The position numbers and the translations under genes are program-made. DNA of 62,150 bases from Lachnospiraceae bacterium (GTDB lineage Bacteria; Bacillota; Clostridia; Lachnospirales; Lachnospiraceae), in assembly GCA_017465475.1 (NCBI GenBank), contig JAFTWC010000002.1, forward strand, positions 1 to 62,150. Reading direction: 5' to 3'. Below, piece by piece: positions 45,231-53,357 of the stretch; the stretch's first letter is position 1, and the number at the start of each line of letters is the position of its first letter. The notes below the pieces were generated by a model. That model had not been told where the DNA came from. It saw nothing but the letters and a program-made list of their open reading frames with translations, and did not search any database.

Positions 45231-45267
45231 AAAAAGACCACCGGATTCCTTTACCGAAATCCGGCGG
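45231..45267 (-). terminator. Attenuator-type terminator between scfA and scfB
   Basis: Minus strand CCGCCGGATT pairs with AATCCGGTGG around a 10-base loop, then TCTTTTTC. Lying between precursor and maturase genes, it would let most transcripts stop after scfA, so peptide is made in excess over enzyme. Confidence 0.7.
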
Positions 45268-45291
45268 TACATACCTTTTTATTTAGCTTAA

Positions 45292-45567
45292 TTAGCGCTC
45301 ACACGGCTGATTTGCAACACCGCAAGAAGTCTTACATGCAGACTGACAAGAAGTCTGGCACTCACCGCATCCGCCGTCGGTAAGGCTAGCGGAAAGGCTG
45401 CGGGTATTTAAGGTCTTGATACGGCTGTTGGTGTTCTCACACGGCTGATTTGCAACGCCGCAGGAAGTCTTACATGCAGACTGACAAGAAGTCTGGCACT
45501 CGCCGCATCCGCCATCGGTAAGGCTGATAGATAAATCTCTGGTATTCAGTGTATTAATTCTGCTCAT
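45292..45567 (-). CDS. scfA: Double SCIFF precursor: two tandem six-cysteine units
   Basis: 91 residues from the ATG at 45567 (AAAGGAG upstream; a frame to 45600 has no ribosome site). Residues 1-44 form a full SCIFF unit with Cys at 21, 24, 28, 32, 36 and 43. Residues 47-91 repeat it with Cys at 67, 70, 74, 78, 82 and 89, giving 12 Cys. Each unit has leader-like (RI-TLNTR-LS-SL) and core (GGCGECQTSCQSACKTSC) parts; a short NTNS linker joins them. Usual SCIFF peptides are about 45-50 residues with one unit. In both units the residue after the fifth Cys is Gly (37, 83), where the usual peptide, as I remember, has Thr. The maturase gene follows. Confidence 0.93.
   Translation of the reverse strand: MSRINTLNTRDLSISLTDGGCGECQTSCQSACKTSCGVANQPCENTNSRIKTLNTRSLSASLTDGGCGECQTSCQSACKTSCGVANQPCER
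45299..45524 (-). repeat. 138-base tandem duplication inside scfA
   Basis: The stretch from 45299 to about 45386 recurs from 45437 to about 45524, offset 138 bases (46 codons). The two differ at four positions in about 88 bases, all third-codon and synonymous (Gly, Ser, Gly, Asp). The N-terminal, leader-like parts have diverged more (Asn/Lys, Asp/Ser, Ile/Ala). Confidence 0.9.
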
Positions 45568-45607
45568 ATTTCGTACTCCTTTATGTATAATCTTCATCAT
45601 TGCATCT

Positions 45608-45637
45608 ATTATAGTCCAAAGCCACAGAATTTGTCAA
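45608..45637 (-). promoter_or_regulatory. Strong promoter of scfA
   Basis: Minus strand: perfect TTGACA (45632-45637), 18-base spacer, perfect TATAAT (45608-45613). The -35 box overlaps the stop codon of the decarboxylase gene. Confidence 0.8.
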
Positions 45638-47106
45638 CCGCTATGTTTACAGAAGTTGCAAATATCATTGACTCCTTCGTTCCGACGCTGTCCTTCTTCT
45701 GCCACCACCCGAAGACATAACCTGCCCTTGCAGCTTCCGCTTCTTTTGTGCAGCTCCACCCCCCGGTTCTGTTTTTCAGTCAACCAGGTCACCATGGGTT
45801 CCGTCACTTCTTCCCCTGCTACTACCACCGGGATTCCCGGCGGATAGGCCCAAAGATGTTCTGCCGCAATGCATCCCACAGCTTCGTTCAGACCACGCTC
45901 TTCACTTTCTGCCTGCATGGCTTCTTTGATATTCAAACGTATCGGTGCCAATCCGGGACACATTACATCCCTTATTCTTCCTTCTTTGCATTCCCCATCG
46001 ATTTTTTCTAAGGCATGCGCCAGACAAAGCAGGGATTCTTCCGTATCTCCCATTCCGGTCATGGCAATCACATATTGTTCCGCTGCCATTTCAAGCTCAA
46101 TACGATACTCCGTTCTTAATCGTTCCATAAGCTCCGGCCCTGTCAGATTTGTTTCTGCGGTAGATATCACAAGCTTACCGGGATCCTTCTCTCCGAACCC
46201 TGTAAACACCTTTAACCGTCGCAACGATTCCGTTTTCTTATAAAAAACGTCCAGCGCTTTTTCCCAGACAGCAAAGCACTCCTCTCCCCGTTCTTCCAAC
46301 AATCCCACACACCCTTCAATGGATGCCGACAGCAAATAAGAAGGGCTGCTTGTTTGAAACAGATTCACCGCTGCCTGCAATGCCTCTCCGGATACCAGCG
46401 TTCCCCTTCTGTGGAGCATGGCCGTTTGGGTCAGACAGGGCAATGTTTTATGCAAACTCTGCACTACAATATCTGCGCCGCATTCCACTGCGCCTTTTGA
46501 AAATCCTCCAAATCCAAGATGAGCTCCGTGAGCCGAATCTACCAAAACCGGTACACCATACTTGTGTGCCGTCCTGCAAATCTCCTCTATATCACTAATG
46601 ATTCCTTCATACGTAGGACTGGTTATCACCACAAGCTTCGCATCCGGCTCCTTTTGTAATACATCTTCCACCATTTCCTTTGTAATGCTTCCGAAAATCC
46701 CTGTGGCACTATCCTGTTCCGGCATAAGATACCGTACCGTTGCATTGATAAGCTCCAATCCGTTATACACAGACTTATGACAATTTCTCGCCACGATAAC
46801 AGTTCCGCCGTAAGGCACCGTAGCGTAAATTCCGGCTAAAATACCACAGGTACTTCCGTTCACCAAAGGATACGCGTCCTCACTTTTCCAAAGCTTTGCC
46901 GCCCGTCGTTTTAAGTCAAGAAAAACACCTTCCGGTTCTGCCAGATTATCAAACCCCACAATTTCCGTAATATCACAATCCGCACACAACGCAGCAAGAT
47001 ACCCGTCTGTTCCGGAAAGAGCAAGATTTCTTTTGTGCCCCGGCATATGCATGGGAATCATGGTTTTATTGTATTCTCTCAGCTTTTGAAACAACGGCTG
47101 CTCCAT
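45634..47106 (-). CDS. Orn/Lys/Arg decarboxylase family PLP enzyme
   Basis: 490 residues from the ATG at 47106, which gives the family N-terminus (PLFQKLREYNKTMIPMHMPGHKRN). The PLP site is SLHKTL with the Schiff-base Lys; VLVDSAHGAHLGF and NGSTCGILAG are also visible. It decarboxylates a basic amino acid to a polyamine precursor or other diamine; the YaaO/SpeA-like short form lacks the wing domain of E. coli enzymes. Its start lies 41 bases inside the end of sigK and has only a weak ribosome site, suggesting translational coupling. The substrate is not decidable here. Confidence 0.9.
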   Translation of the reverse strand: MEQPLFQKLREYNKTMIPMHMPGHKRNLALSGTDGYLAALCADCDITEIVGFDNLAEPEGVFLDLKRRAAKLWKSEDAYPLVNGSTCGILAGIYATVPYGGTVIVARNCHKSVYNGLELINATVRYLMPEQDSATGIFGSITKEMVEDVLQKEPDAKLVVITSPTYEGIISDIEEICRTAHKYGVPVLVDSAHGAHLGFGGFSKGAVECGADIVVQSLHKTLPCLTQTAMLHRRGTLVSGEALQAAVNLFQTSSPSYLLSASIEGCVGLLEERGEECFAVWEKALDVFYKKTESLRRLKVFTGFGEKDPGKLVISTAETNLTGPELMERLRTEYRIELEMAAEQYVIAMTGMGDTEESLLCLAHALEKIDGECKEGRIRDVMCPGLAPIRLNIKEAMQAESEERGLNEAVGCIAAEHLWAYPPGIPVVVAGEEVTEPMVTWLTEKQNRGVELHKRSGSCKGRLCLRVVAEEGQRRNEGVNDICNFCKHSG

Positions 47107-47743
47107 CGTATCCGTCCATTCCTTTCTCATACTCTTTTCGTAGTTTTCCCAATGCCTTTTTTTCAATTCTGGAAACATAGCTTCTGCTAATGTTCAGTTT
47201 ATCGGCAATTTCCCGCTGGGTAAGTTCCTTTTTTCCGTCCAATCCATACCGAAGGCTAATAATCTCCCGTTCCCGTTCCTCAAGCTGCGTTAAAAGAAAG
47301 CCGGGCAATACTGCCAATTTTTCTCTCTGCTCATACCGTTCCGTATAGTCTTCTTCCTCAGCTACAATGATTTCCAAAAGGCTGATGGCATTTCCCTCTT
47401 TATCCGTCCCGATGGGGTCGTACAAATATACTTCCTTTGCCGTCTTTTTCCCGGCCCTAAAAAACATAAGCAACTCATTTTCGATACAACGAGCTGCGTA
47501 CGTTCCCAGCCGAATCCCCTTGGAACCGTCAAAGGAATCCACAGCTTTAATAAGCCCCACTGTCCCGATGGAAAGCAAATCTTCATTGTCCCGCTCCGGT
47601 TGAGAATACTTCTTCACAATGTGTGCTACCAGACGAAGATTGTGCTCAATCAGCAAATCTCTTGCCTGTCTGTCTCCTTCGCGAAACCGTTTTACCAAAG
47701 ACTCTTCTTCTTTTGCATCAAGCGGTTTTGGAAAAGATAACAC
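47066..47743 (-). CDS. sigK: RNA polymerase sporulation sigma factor SigK-like
   Basis: 225 residues starting with GTG at 47743, GGAGG six bases upstream. Region 2 (LLIEHNLRLVAHIVKKYS, GTVGLIKAVDSFDG, TYAARCIENELLMFFR), the SigK-like linker KEVYLYDPIGTDKEGNAISL and region 4 with an HTH (TQREIADKLNISRSYVSRIEK) are all present. It aligns with mature SigK from the first residues, so the pro-sequence that is cleaved in Bacillus is missing. The gene is uninterrupted (no skin element). It controls late mother-cell genes in spore formers. Confidence 0.88.
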   Translation of the reverse strand: MLSFPKPLDAKEEESLVKRFREGDRQARDLLIEHNLRLVAHIVKKYSQPERDNEDLLSIGTVGLIKAVDSFDGSKGIRLGTYAARCIENELLMFFRAGKKTAKEVYLYDPIGTDKEGNAISLLEIIVAEEEDYTERYEQREKLAVLPGFLLTQLEEREREIISLRYGLDGKKELTQREIADKLNISRSYVSRIEKKALGKLRKEYEKGMDGYDGAAVVSKAERIQ

Positions 47744-47824
47744 GCCATGCCTCCGCCCGTTCTTTGTAACAGACTATGACGCGAAAACATGACCCGTGCC
47801 TGTCGCTTTTTAAAAAAATTTATG

Positions 47825-49063
47825 TTATCGTTCTTTATTGATTCGCAAAATCGTAAGAGGCTCCGCCTCTTTGTCCAACTTCACATATAACATCTGCTGC
47901 GGATGCGGACAGCTCTCCATCTCGTTTCCTTCCGTATCCGTAATGGAAAGTACCTTCGCAAAGCTGCTTTCCCCGTTAAAATGCATAACTTCCACCGTAT
48001 CTCCTACGCAAAACTTATTCCTCTGTTCCATGAGAAGACCACCGTCTTCCGTCACTTCAACAGGGAATCCCAGATACGTATACTCCTTATTGTAATCGTT
48101 GTTTTCATACACCTGGGCATCACTTCCCGGTGCTCCGAAGAAAAATCCCGTCGTATAACTGCGGTACGTACACTTTGAAATTTCCTCTCTGTAATACGGC
48201 AGACGCTCTCTGTACTTTTCTTCACTTTCAAAATAGTCATCTATGGCCTGACGATAGGTACGTGCCACCGTGGCTACATACAAAGCCGTCTTCATGCGAC
48301 CTTCGATTTTGAAGCTGTCGATTCCTGCCGCCACAAGCTCCGGAATATGCTCAATCATGCACAAATCCTTGGAATTGAAGATATATGTTCCCCGCTCATT
48401 TTCAAACACCGGCAGATACTCTCCCGGACGACTTTCCTCCATAATGTAGTATTTCCAACGACACGGATGAGTACATGCGCCGAGATTGGCATCCCTCCCC
48501 GTAAAATAATTACTGAGCAAACACCGCCCGGAATAAGAAATACACATGGCACCATGAATAAAAGTCTCAATTTCAAGGTCTTCCGGAATATTTCTGCGAA
48601 GCTCGGCAAGTTCTTCCATGGAAAGTTCTCTTGCCGATACCACGCGCTTTGCCCCGAGACGATGCCAGAACCGGTAGGTCCGATAGTTTACATTATTTGC
48701 CTGGGTACTGATGTGAAGCTCCATATCCGGCAAAATCTCCCGGGCGATTTCAAACACTCCCGGATCGGAAATAATAAGAGCATCCGGATTCACCTCTTTC
48801 AATTCCCGAAAATACTCCTCCACACCTTTTAAATCCCTATTGTGGGCCGTAATATTTGCCGTCACATAAACGTTCACTCCGTGAGCGTGGGCATAGGCAA
48901 TGCCTTCTTTCATATCTTCTTTTGAAAAATTATGAGCTTTTGCACGAAGTCCGTACATTTCACCGCCGATATAGACCGCATCCGCACCGTACTTCACTGC
49001 AATCTTTAATACTTCAAGGCTTCCTGCCGGCACCAAAAGTTCCGGTTTTCTTCTCTGTTCCAT
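47825..49063 (-). CDS. trhP: U32 family protein, tRNA uridine-34 hydroxylase (TrhP type)
   Basis: 412 residues from the ATG at 49063 (GCAGGAG upstream). The U32 signature is EIETFIHGAMCISYSGRC, with further Cys in LGACTHPCRW, and an N-terminal barrel (PELLVPAGSLEVLKIAVKYGADAVYIGG). TrhP proteins hydroxylate wobble uridine 34 in tRNA using prephenate-linked chemistry. The next gene upstream encodes the TrmR-type methyltransferase that converts the product to 5-methoxyuridine, which supports this over a collagenase-like protease role. Confidence 0.88.
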   Translation of the reverse strand: MEQRRKPELLVPAGSLEVLKIAVKYGADAVYIGGEMYGLRAKAHNFSKEDMKEGIAYAHAHGVNVYVTANITAHNRDLKGVEEYFRELKEVNPDALIISDPGVFEIAREILPDMELHISTQANNVNYRTYRFWHRLGAKRVVSARELSMEELAELRRNIPEDLEIETFIHGAMCISYSGRCLLSNYFTGRDANLGACTHPCRWKYYIMEESRPGEYLPVFENERGTYIFNSKDLCMIEHIPELVAAGIDSFKIEGRMKTALYVATVARTYRQAIDDYFESEEKYRERLPYYREEISKCTYRSYTTGFFFGAPGSDAQVYENNDYNKEYTYLGFPVEVTEDGGLLMEQRNKFCVGDTVEVMHFNGESSFAKVLSITDTEGNEMESCPHPQQMLYVKLDKEAEPLTILRINKER

Positions 49064-49144
49064 AACACTCCTGCTTTCTGTTCTCTCCTTGTTCTTCTGT
49101 TGCCATTTCCGTTTCTTCAACTTACACTTTATATCGCAACAGCC

Positions 49145-49813
49145 TTACTCTTTCCCGGCACAGCTTCGTTTCACACTTAACGTCACACCGTCTCCCACCG
49201 GAAGCACTACCGTTTCCAATTCTTCCATATGTTTTAACGCATACACATACTCCCGCATCCTCATATGAATGGTACGTTCTCTGCGGGGAATGGTGTACTT
49301 AGACTCTACAATAGTCCCTTCCTGTAACACATTATCCGTAATGAGAATTCCGCCCTCCGGTAACATTTTTAATAAATACGGAAGGAAATTCATATACTGC
49401 CCCTTTGCCGCATCCATAAAGATGAACGGATAACTTTCTCCCTTCTCCGAAAGGTCTTTTAATACATCAAGCGCATCCCCGCAAATCAAAGTAACCTGAT
49501 CCGCCTTCGGAATCACCGCCAGATTTTTCTTTGCTTCCTTAATCCGCATCTCTACTTTCTCGATGGTAGTAATGGTACAATTATCCGGCATATATTCACT
49601 CATAAATGCCGCAGAAAATCCGACTGCGCACCCCACTTCCAAAATCCGCTCCGGTCTTAACAAGCATAAAAGGAAACGCAGTAAAGACTGCGCTTCCTTT
49701 CTGATAATCGGCACCTCGTCCGCAAGAGCTCTTTGTTCCAATTCATCCAGATATTCCGGCAAATCACATTCCAATGCCTTAATATACTCTGACAATCGTT
49801 CACTGATAATCAT
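49145..49813 (-). CDS. trmR: O-methyltransferase, TrmR (YrrM)-type
   Basis: 222 residues. SAM-binding motif ILEVGCAVGFSAAFM, acidic TIEK strand, FIFMDAAKGQY metal-binding loop and ITDNVLQEG: a class I, metal-dependent O-methyltransferase. In Bacillus the homologue methylates 5-hydroxyuridine 34 of tRNA; trhP downstream provides that substrate. The start codon overlaps the stop of the MltG-like gene (TAATG), so translation is coupled; GGAGG precedes it. Confidence 0.9.
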   Translation of the reverse strand: MIISERLSEYIKALECDLPEYLDELEQRALADEVPIIRKEAQSLLRFLLCLLRPERILEVGCAVGFSAAFMSEYMPDNCTITTIEKVEMRIKEAKKNLAVIPKADQVTLICGDALDVLKDLSEKGESYPFIFMDAAKGQYMNFLPYLLKMLPEGGILITDNVLQEGTIVESKYTIPRRERTIHMRMREYVYALKHMEELETVVLPVGDGVTLSVKRSCAGKE

Positions 49814-50217
49814 TACGTTTCCTCCGGTATTGCCTTTGTCAAATCGGTAATCACTTCCAAAATTTCATCATAGGTCATGGACGTATTAAGCAGGAACGTT
49901 CCCTGCATAATCTTGTACTCAAACAACTGTACTTTCAAGTAGAACGTGTATTGATTGATTACTACCTTATTCATATAAAGCTTCTCGGCAATATCCATGG
50001 TGGACTCACCTTCCGCAATATGAATCTCCACATCCCGACCCGGCTCCGCCTCACACACACGATCGCCGAACACCTGATAAGAAAACTCATATACATTTGT
50101 TGCCACAAAGTAAATACCAAAGGCGACAACAACATAAAATACCAGATTTAACAATGCACCGAGAAAATGACCTAAAATATCAAGTGCAGCTTGTGTTTGT
50201 TGTGACTGCTTTGCCAT
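49813..50217 (-). CDS. MltG/YceG-like N-terminal domain protein without catalytic domain
   Basis: 134 residues. A membrane helix (about 20-42) is followed by a LysM-like domain (about 62-115: IHIAEGESTMDIAEKLYMNKVV, then a TFLLNTSMTYDEIL segment) similar to the start of endolytic murein transglycosylase MltG. The catalytic YceG domain with its Glu is absent; the gene stops where it would begin. Position between RNase J and trmR matches yrrL (mltG) in Bacillus, so it is a shortened orthologue. It may anchor to peptidoglycan or regulate a partner. Confidence 0.8.
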   Translation of the reverse strand: MAKQSQQTQAALDILGHFLGALLNLVFYVVVAFGIYFVATNVYEFSYQVFGDRVCEAEPGRDVEIHIAEGESTMDIAEKLYMNKVVINQYTFYLKVQLFEYKIMQGTFLLNTSMTYDEILEVITDLTKAIPEET

Positions 50218-50219
50218 AG

Positions 50220-51950
50220 TTACGCATCCACCTCCATAATAATCGGCAGAATCATCGGGTTACGTTTCATCTTTTTCCATAAATAATCACTTAAGGAATC
50301 CTTCATGGTATTCTTAATTTTACCCCAGTCGGACACATTTTTCGCCATGCAACGATCCAAAGCGTCCATCACCACTTCTCTTGCCTCATCCAACAAATTT
50401 TCTGATTCTCTTACATATACAAAACCTCTGGACACAATATCCGGTCCTGCAAGAATCTCGTTGGTATACTTCTGTAAGGTTAATACAATAATAATCAATC
50501 CGTTTTCGGACAAATGCTGACGGTCACGCAATACGATATTTCCCACATCGCCCACACCAAGGCCGTCTACAAAAATGCCCTGTGCTTCCACCTTATCCAC
50601 AACGTTTCCGCTCTCCTCATCCAGTTCCAGCACATCACCGGAGGATAAAATAAATACTCGTTCTTTATCCACACCCATACTTTGTGCCAACTGACCGTGA
50701 GTTACACGATGGTGATACTCACCATGCAACGGAATCGCATACTTCGGCTTTGTTAAAGCATAAATTAACTTTATTTCTTCCTGACAGGCATGACCGGAAA
50801 CGTGGGTATCCTGGGTAATCACCTTAGCTCCCTTTCTGGTCAGTTCATTAATAATCTTGGACACCTGCTTTTCATTTCCCGGAATCGGATGAGAACTTAA
50901 AATCACCGCATCTCCCGGAACAATGGAAACCTTTCTGTGAGTGGAATTTGCCATACGGGAAAGTGCCGCCATAGCCTCTCCCTGACTTCCCGTTGTAATC
51001 AGCACCAGCTTTTCATCCGGATAATTCTTAATCTGTTCAATATCAATCATAATATTGTCCGGAATATTGATATAGCCAAGTTCTGCTGCTGTAGAAATAA
51101 TATTTACCATACTGCGGCCTTCAATCACAACCTTGCGGTCATATTTTTCCGCCGTATAAATAATCTGCTGTACACGGTCTACGTTGGAGGCAAAGGTTGC
51201 CACAATCAATCTGTGGTTCATGTTCTCTGCAAAAATAGTATCAAAGGTCTTAGCCACCATTCGCTCCGACATAGTGAAACCAGGGCGTTCTACGTTCGTA
51301 GAGTCGGCTAACAATGCCAACACACCCTTCTTTCCCAATTCCGCAAAACGCTGCAAATCAATGGTATCCGAAAACATCGGTGTATAATCCACCTTAAAGT
51401 CACCGGTATGCACAATGGTTCCTACCGGAGTAAAAATCGCCAAAGCCGCTGCATCAGCGATGCTGTGATTGACACGGATAAACTCGATGCGGAACGCTCC
51501 CAGATTTACGGATTGTCCGTACTTGATCACCTTGCGCTTTGTAGTTTTCAATAAATTGTGTTCTTTTAATTTGTTATCAATAACTCCTACCGTAAGCTTC
51601 GTAGCGTACACCGGCACATTGATTTCCTTTAACACATAAGGCAACGCACCGATATGGTCCTCGTGTCCGTGGGTAATCAAAAAGCCTTTTACCTTATCAA
51701 TGTTCTCTTTCAAATAAGAAATATCAGGAATAACCAAATCGATACCCAGCATATCATCCTCCGGGAATGCCAAACCGCAATCCACAATAATAATGCTGTC
51801 TTCATACTCGTAGGCAGTAATATTCATACCGATTTGTTCCAAACCGCCCAACGGTATAATGCGGAGCTTCGGCTTCGCCACCTGCTCTTCTGCTAAAAAC
51901 TGTTCTTCTTCTAATGCAGCCACTGCTGCTCTGACTCCTCGTCTTCTCAA
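50220..51950 (-). CDS. rnj: Ribonuclease J
   Basis: 576 residues starting with TTG at 51950, preceded by GGAGGTG; the frame to 51980 has no ribosome site. A metallo-beta-lactamase fold with HGHEDHIG and further metal ligands (HTGDFKVD), a beta-CASP domain (LLADSTNVERPGFT, GSQGEAMAALSRM, SSHPIPGNEK) and an extra C-terminal domain. It is the main 5'-3' exonuclease and endonuclease of mRNA turnover and rRNA maturation in Firmicutes. The gene starts a coupled run with the MltG-like and trmR genes. Confidence 0.96.
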   Translation of the reverse strand: MRRRGVRAAVAALEEEQFLAEEQVAKPKLRIIPLGGLEQIGMNITAYEYEDSIIIVDCGLAFPEDDMLGIDLVIPDISYLKENIDKVKGFLITHGHEDHIGALPYVLKEINVPVYATKLTVGVIDNKLKEHNLLKTTKRKVIKYGQSVNLGAFRIEFIRVNHSIADAAALAIFTPVGTIVHTGDFKVDYTPMFSDTIDLQRFAELGKKGVLALLADSTNVERPGFTMSERMVAKTFDTIFAENMNHRLIVATFASNVDRVQQIIYTAEKYDRKVVIEGRSMVNIISTAAELGYINIPDNIMIDIEQIKNYPDEKLVLITTGSQGEAMAALSRMANSTHRKVSIVPGDAVILSSHPIPGNEKQVSKIINELTRKGAKVITQDTHVSGHACQEEIKLIYALTKPKYAIPLHGEYHHRVTHGQLAQSMGVDKERVFILSSGDVLELDEESGNVVDKVEAQGIFVDGLGVGDVGNIVLRDRQHLSENGLIIIVLTLQKYTNEILAGPDIVSRGFVYVRESENLLDEAREVVMDALDRCMAKNVSDWGKIKNTMKDSLSDYLWKKMKRNPMILPIIMEVDA

Positions 51951-52059
51951 AATTGCACCTCCATATTCGGTGCATCGCAAAACAAAGCTTATAAAAAGCC
52001 TTTCCGTAAGTTCCTATCACGCACGTTCCGATATTATGATTTTCTTACAAACGCATGAC

Positions 52060-52106
52060 AAAACCAGCCCCGTCGCTTTCCTCTTTTAAGAAAACGCCCG
52101 GCTTTG
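52060..52106 (-). terminator. Possible terminator after the ireB-ruvX-DUF1292 block
   Basis: Minus strand: CCAAAGCC and GGCTGG bracket an inner CGTTTTC/GAGGAAAGCG pairing, followed by TTTTG. Imperfect, so only moderately supported. The rest of 51951-52218 shows no gene; a leader of RNase J is likely. Confidence 0.4.
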
Positions 52107-52218
52107 GAAGTCATACATCCTGCTACAGAGCTCATTCTGCTCCGTTCTGTTTTACAATGCATCTATTTTACTAAAATAATTCCCTGTTTTAATGATTTCA
52201 TTCAACTCTAACATAAAA

Positions 52219-52491
52219 TTAGAGTACAAATTCCGTATCCTCTAAAAGCTCGCTGAACAAATCAGCCACTGCCTTCAGTTCCTTTTCATTCTCTACAATC
52301 TCATACACAGCTTCTGCTTCACCTTCTGCAGAAACATCCTTTAAAATCAATGCTTCCTGTTCTTCGTCTTCAATATCATCCAATACCAAAAGATAGTCCG
52401 TACCGTTAATTCGTGTTTCCTCGATTACATGAAACTTCACTTCATCGCCGTCTTCTGTTGTAAATGTAATGATATCCTGATTTCTTTCCAT
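52219..52491 (-). CDS. DUF1292 family protein
   Basis: 90 residues, acidic (many Glu/Asp), with the family start ITFTTEDGDEVKFHVIEET and a LLVLDD strand. The function of DUF1292 (YrzB in Bacillus) is not known to me. It begins directly after the ruvX stop codon and is the third gene of the conserved ireB-ruvX-DUF1292 block. Confidence 0.9.
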   Translation of the reverse strand: MERNQDIITFTTEDGDEVKFHVIEETRINGTDYLLVLDDIEDEEQEALILKDVSAEGEAEAVYEIVENEKELKAVADLFSELLEDTEFVL

Positions 52492-52932
52492 CTAATTTTC
52501 CTCTCCGACTTTATAGTTCATCCGGTCTAAATAACTCTGCAAAATCAAAACTGCTGCCAGTTTATCTACAACTTCCTTTTTCTTAACAAGACCTGCTCCG
52601 CCGGCATCCAACACACGATGGGCTTCCACTGTGGTCAACCGTTCATCCTGTAACTCCACCGGCAAACCGGTTCTGCGCTCCAGTGCCTCCGCAAATTCTT
52701 CTGCTTTCTTCGCACGTTCTCCTACGGAATTGTTCAAGTGCTTCGGATACCCTACCACGATTCGCTCAACTTCGTATTCTTTCACCAATTCTTCGATTCT
52801 CCGGTAGGTTTTCCGAAGTTGTAACTCTTGCTCTCTCCGAATGGTTTCTATCCCTTGTGCCGTAAGTAAAAGCGCATCGCTAATGGCCACTCCTACCGTT
52901 GCTGCACCAAAATCCAAGCCCATAATCCGCAT
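52492..52932 (-). CDS. ruvX: Holliday junction resolvase-like protein RuvX/YqgF
   Basis: 146 residues from the ATG at 52932 (AGAGGT upstream). RNase H-like fold with [15 protein letters not shown] (catalytic Asp), [16 protein letters not shown], the [12 protein letters not shown] strand with catalytic Glu and the C-terminal [14 protein letters not shown]. It is involved in 16S rRNA 5'-end processing and possibly junction resolution. Flanked by ireB and DUF1292 as in most Firmicutes. Confidence 0.95.
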   Translation of the reverse strand: MRIMGLDFGAATVGVAISDALLLTAQGIETIRREQELQLRKTYRRIEELVKEYEVERIVVGYPKHLNNSVGERAKKAEEFAEALERRTGLPVELQDERLTTVEAHRVLDAGGAGLVKKKEVVDKLAAVLILQSYLDRMNYKVGEEN

Positions 52933-52961
52933 GCTTCTACCTCTCACTGCTTCCTGAACAT

Positions 52962-53219
52962 TTATAGCTCGTACTTAATAAAATTACGCAAAAGTTCTTC
53001 AATAATCTCATCTCTCTCTACCTTCATGATTAAGCTTCTTGCATTCTCATGACTGGTAATGTATGTAGGGTCCCCGGACATAATGTATCCGACAATCTGA
53101 TTTACCGGATTGTAGCCCTGTTCCGTTAATGCACGATGCACTGTTGCTAAAATTTCCCGAACATTCGGTGCATCATTTTTTTCCACTTTAAAAAACTGTG
53201 TATGATTGGTTTCCTGCAT
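52962..53219 (-). CDS. ireB: IreB family regulatory protein (UPF0297)
   Basis: 85 residues with the family pattern [42 protein letters not shown]. In Enterococcus the homologue is a substrate of the Ser/Thr kinase IreK and influences cephalosporin resistance; here it is assigned by family. It leads the ireB-ruvX-DUF1292 unit. The usual alaS gene upstream is absent, mtaB lying there instead. Confidence 0.93.
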   Translation of the reverse strand: MQETNHTQFFKVEKNDAPNVREILATVHRALTEQGYNPVNQIVGYIMSGDPTYITSHENARSLIMKVERDEIIEELLRNFIKYEL

Positions 53220-53357
53220 AGGTCTACATCCTCCTCCGTAATCATCATTGCCGAATCTGTCCCATTATTATCCATAATAATATATTTCCGGAAAAATTTC
53301 AATCCTTTTCCCGTTTTTTTCACCACTTCCCGAAAATACTACATCTCCGGATATTTT

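Noticed and set aside
47107-47178. Longer start for the PLP decarboxylase
   Set aside because: The added residues lie fully inside sigK and do not match the family N-terminus; no ribosome site.
47825-49063. Collagenase-type peptidase U32
   Set aside because: Neighbouring TrmR-type methyltransferase and family knowledge favour the tRNA hydroxylase role.
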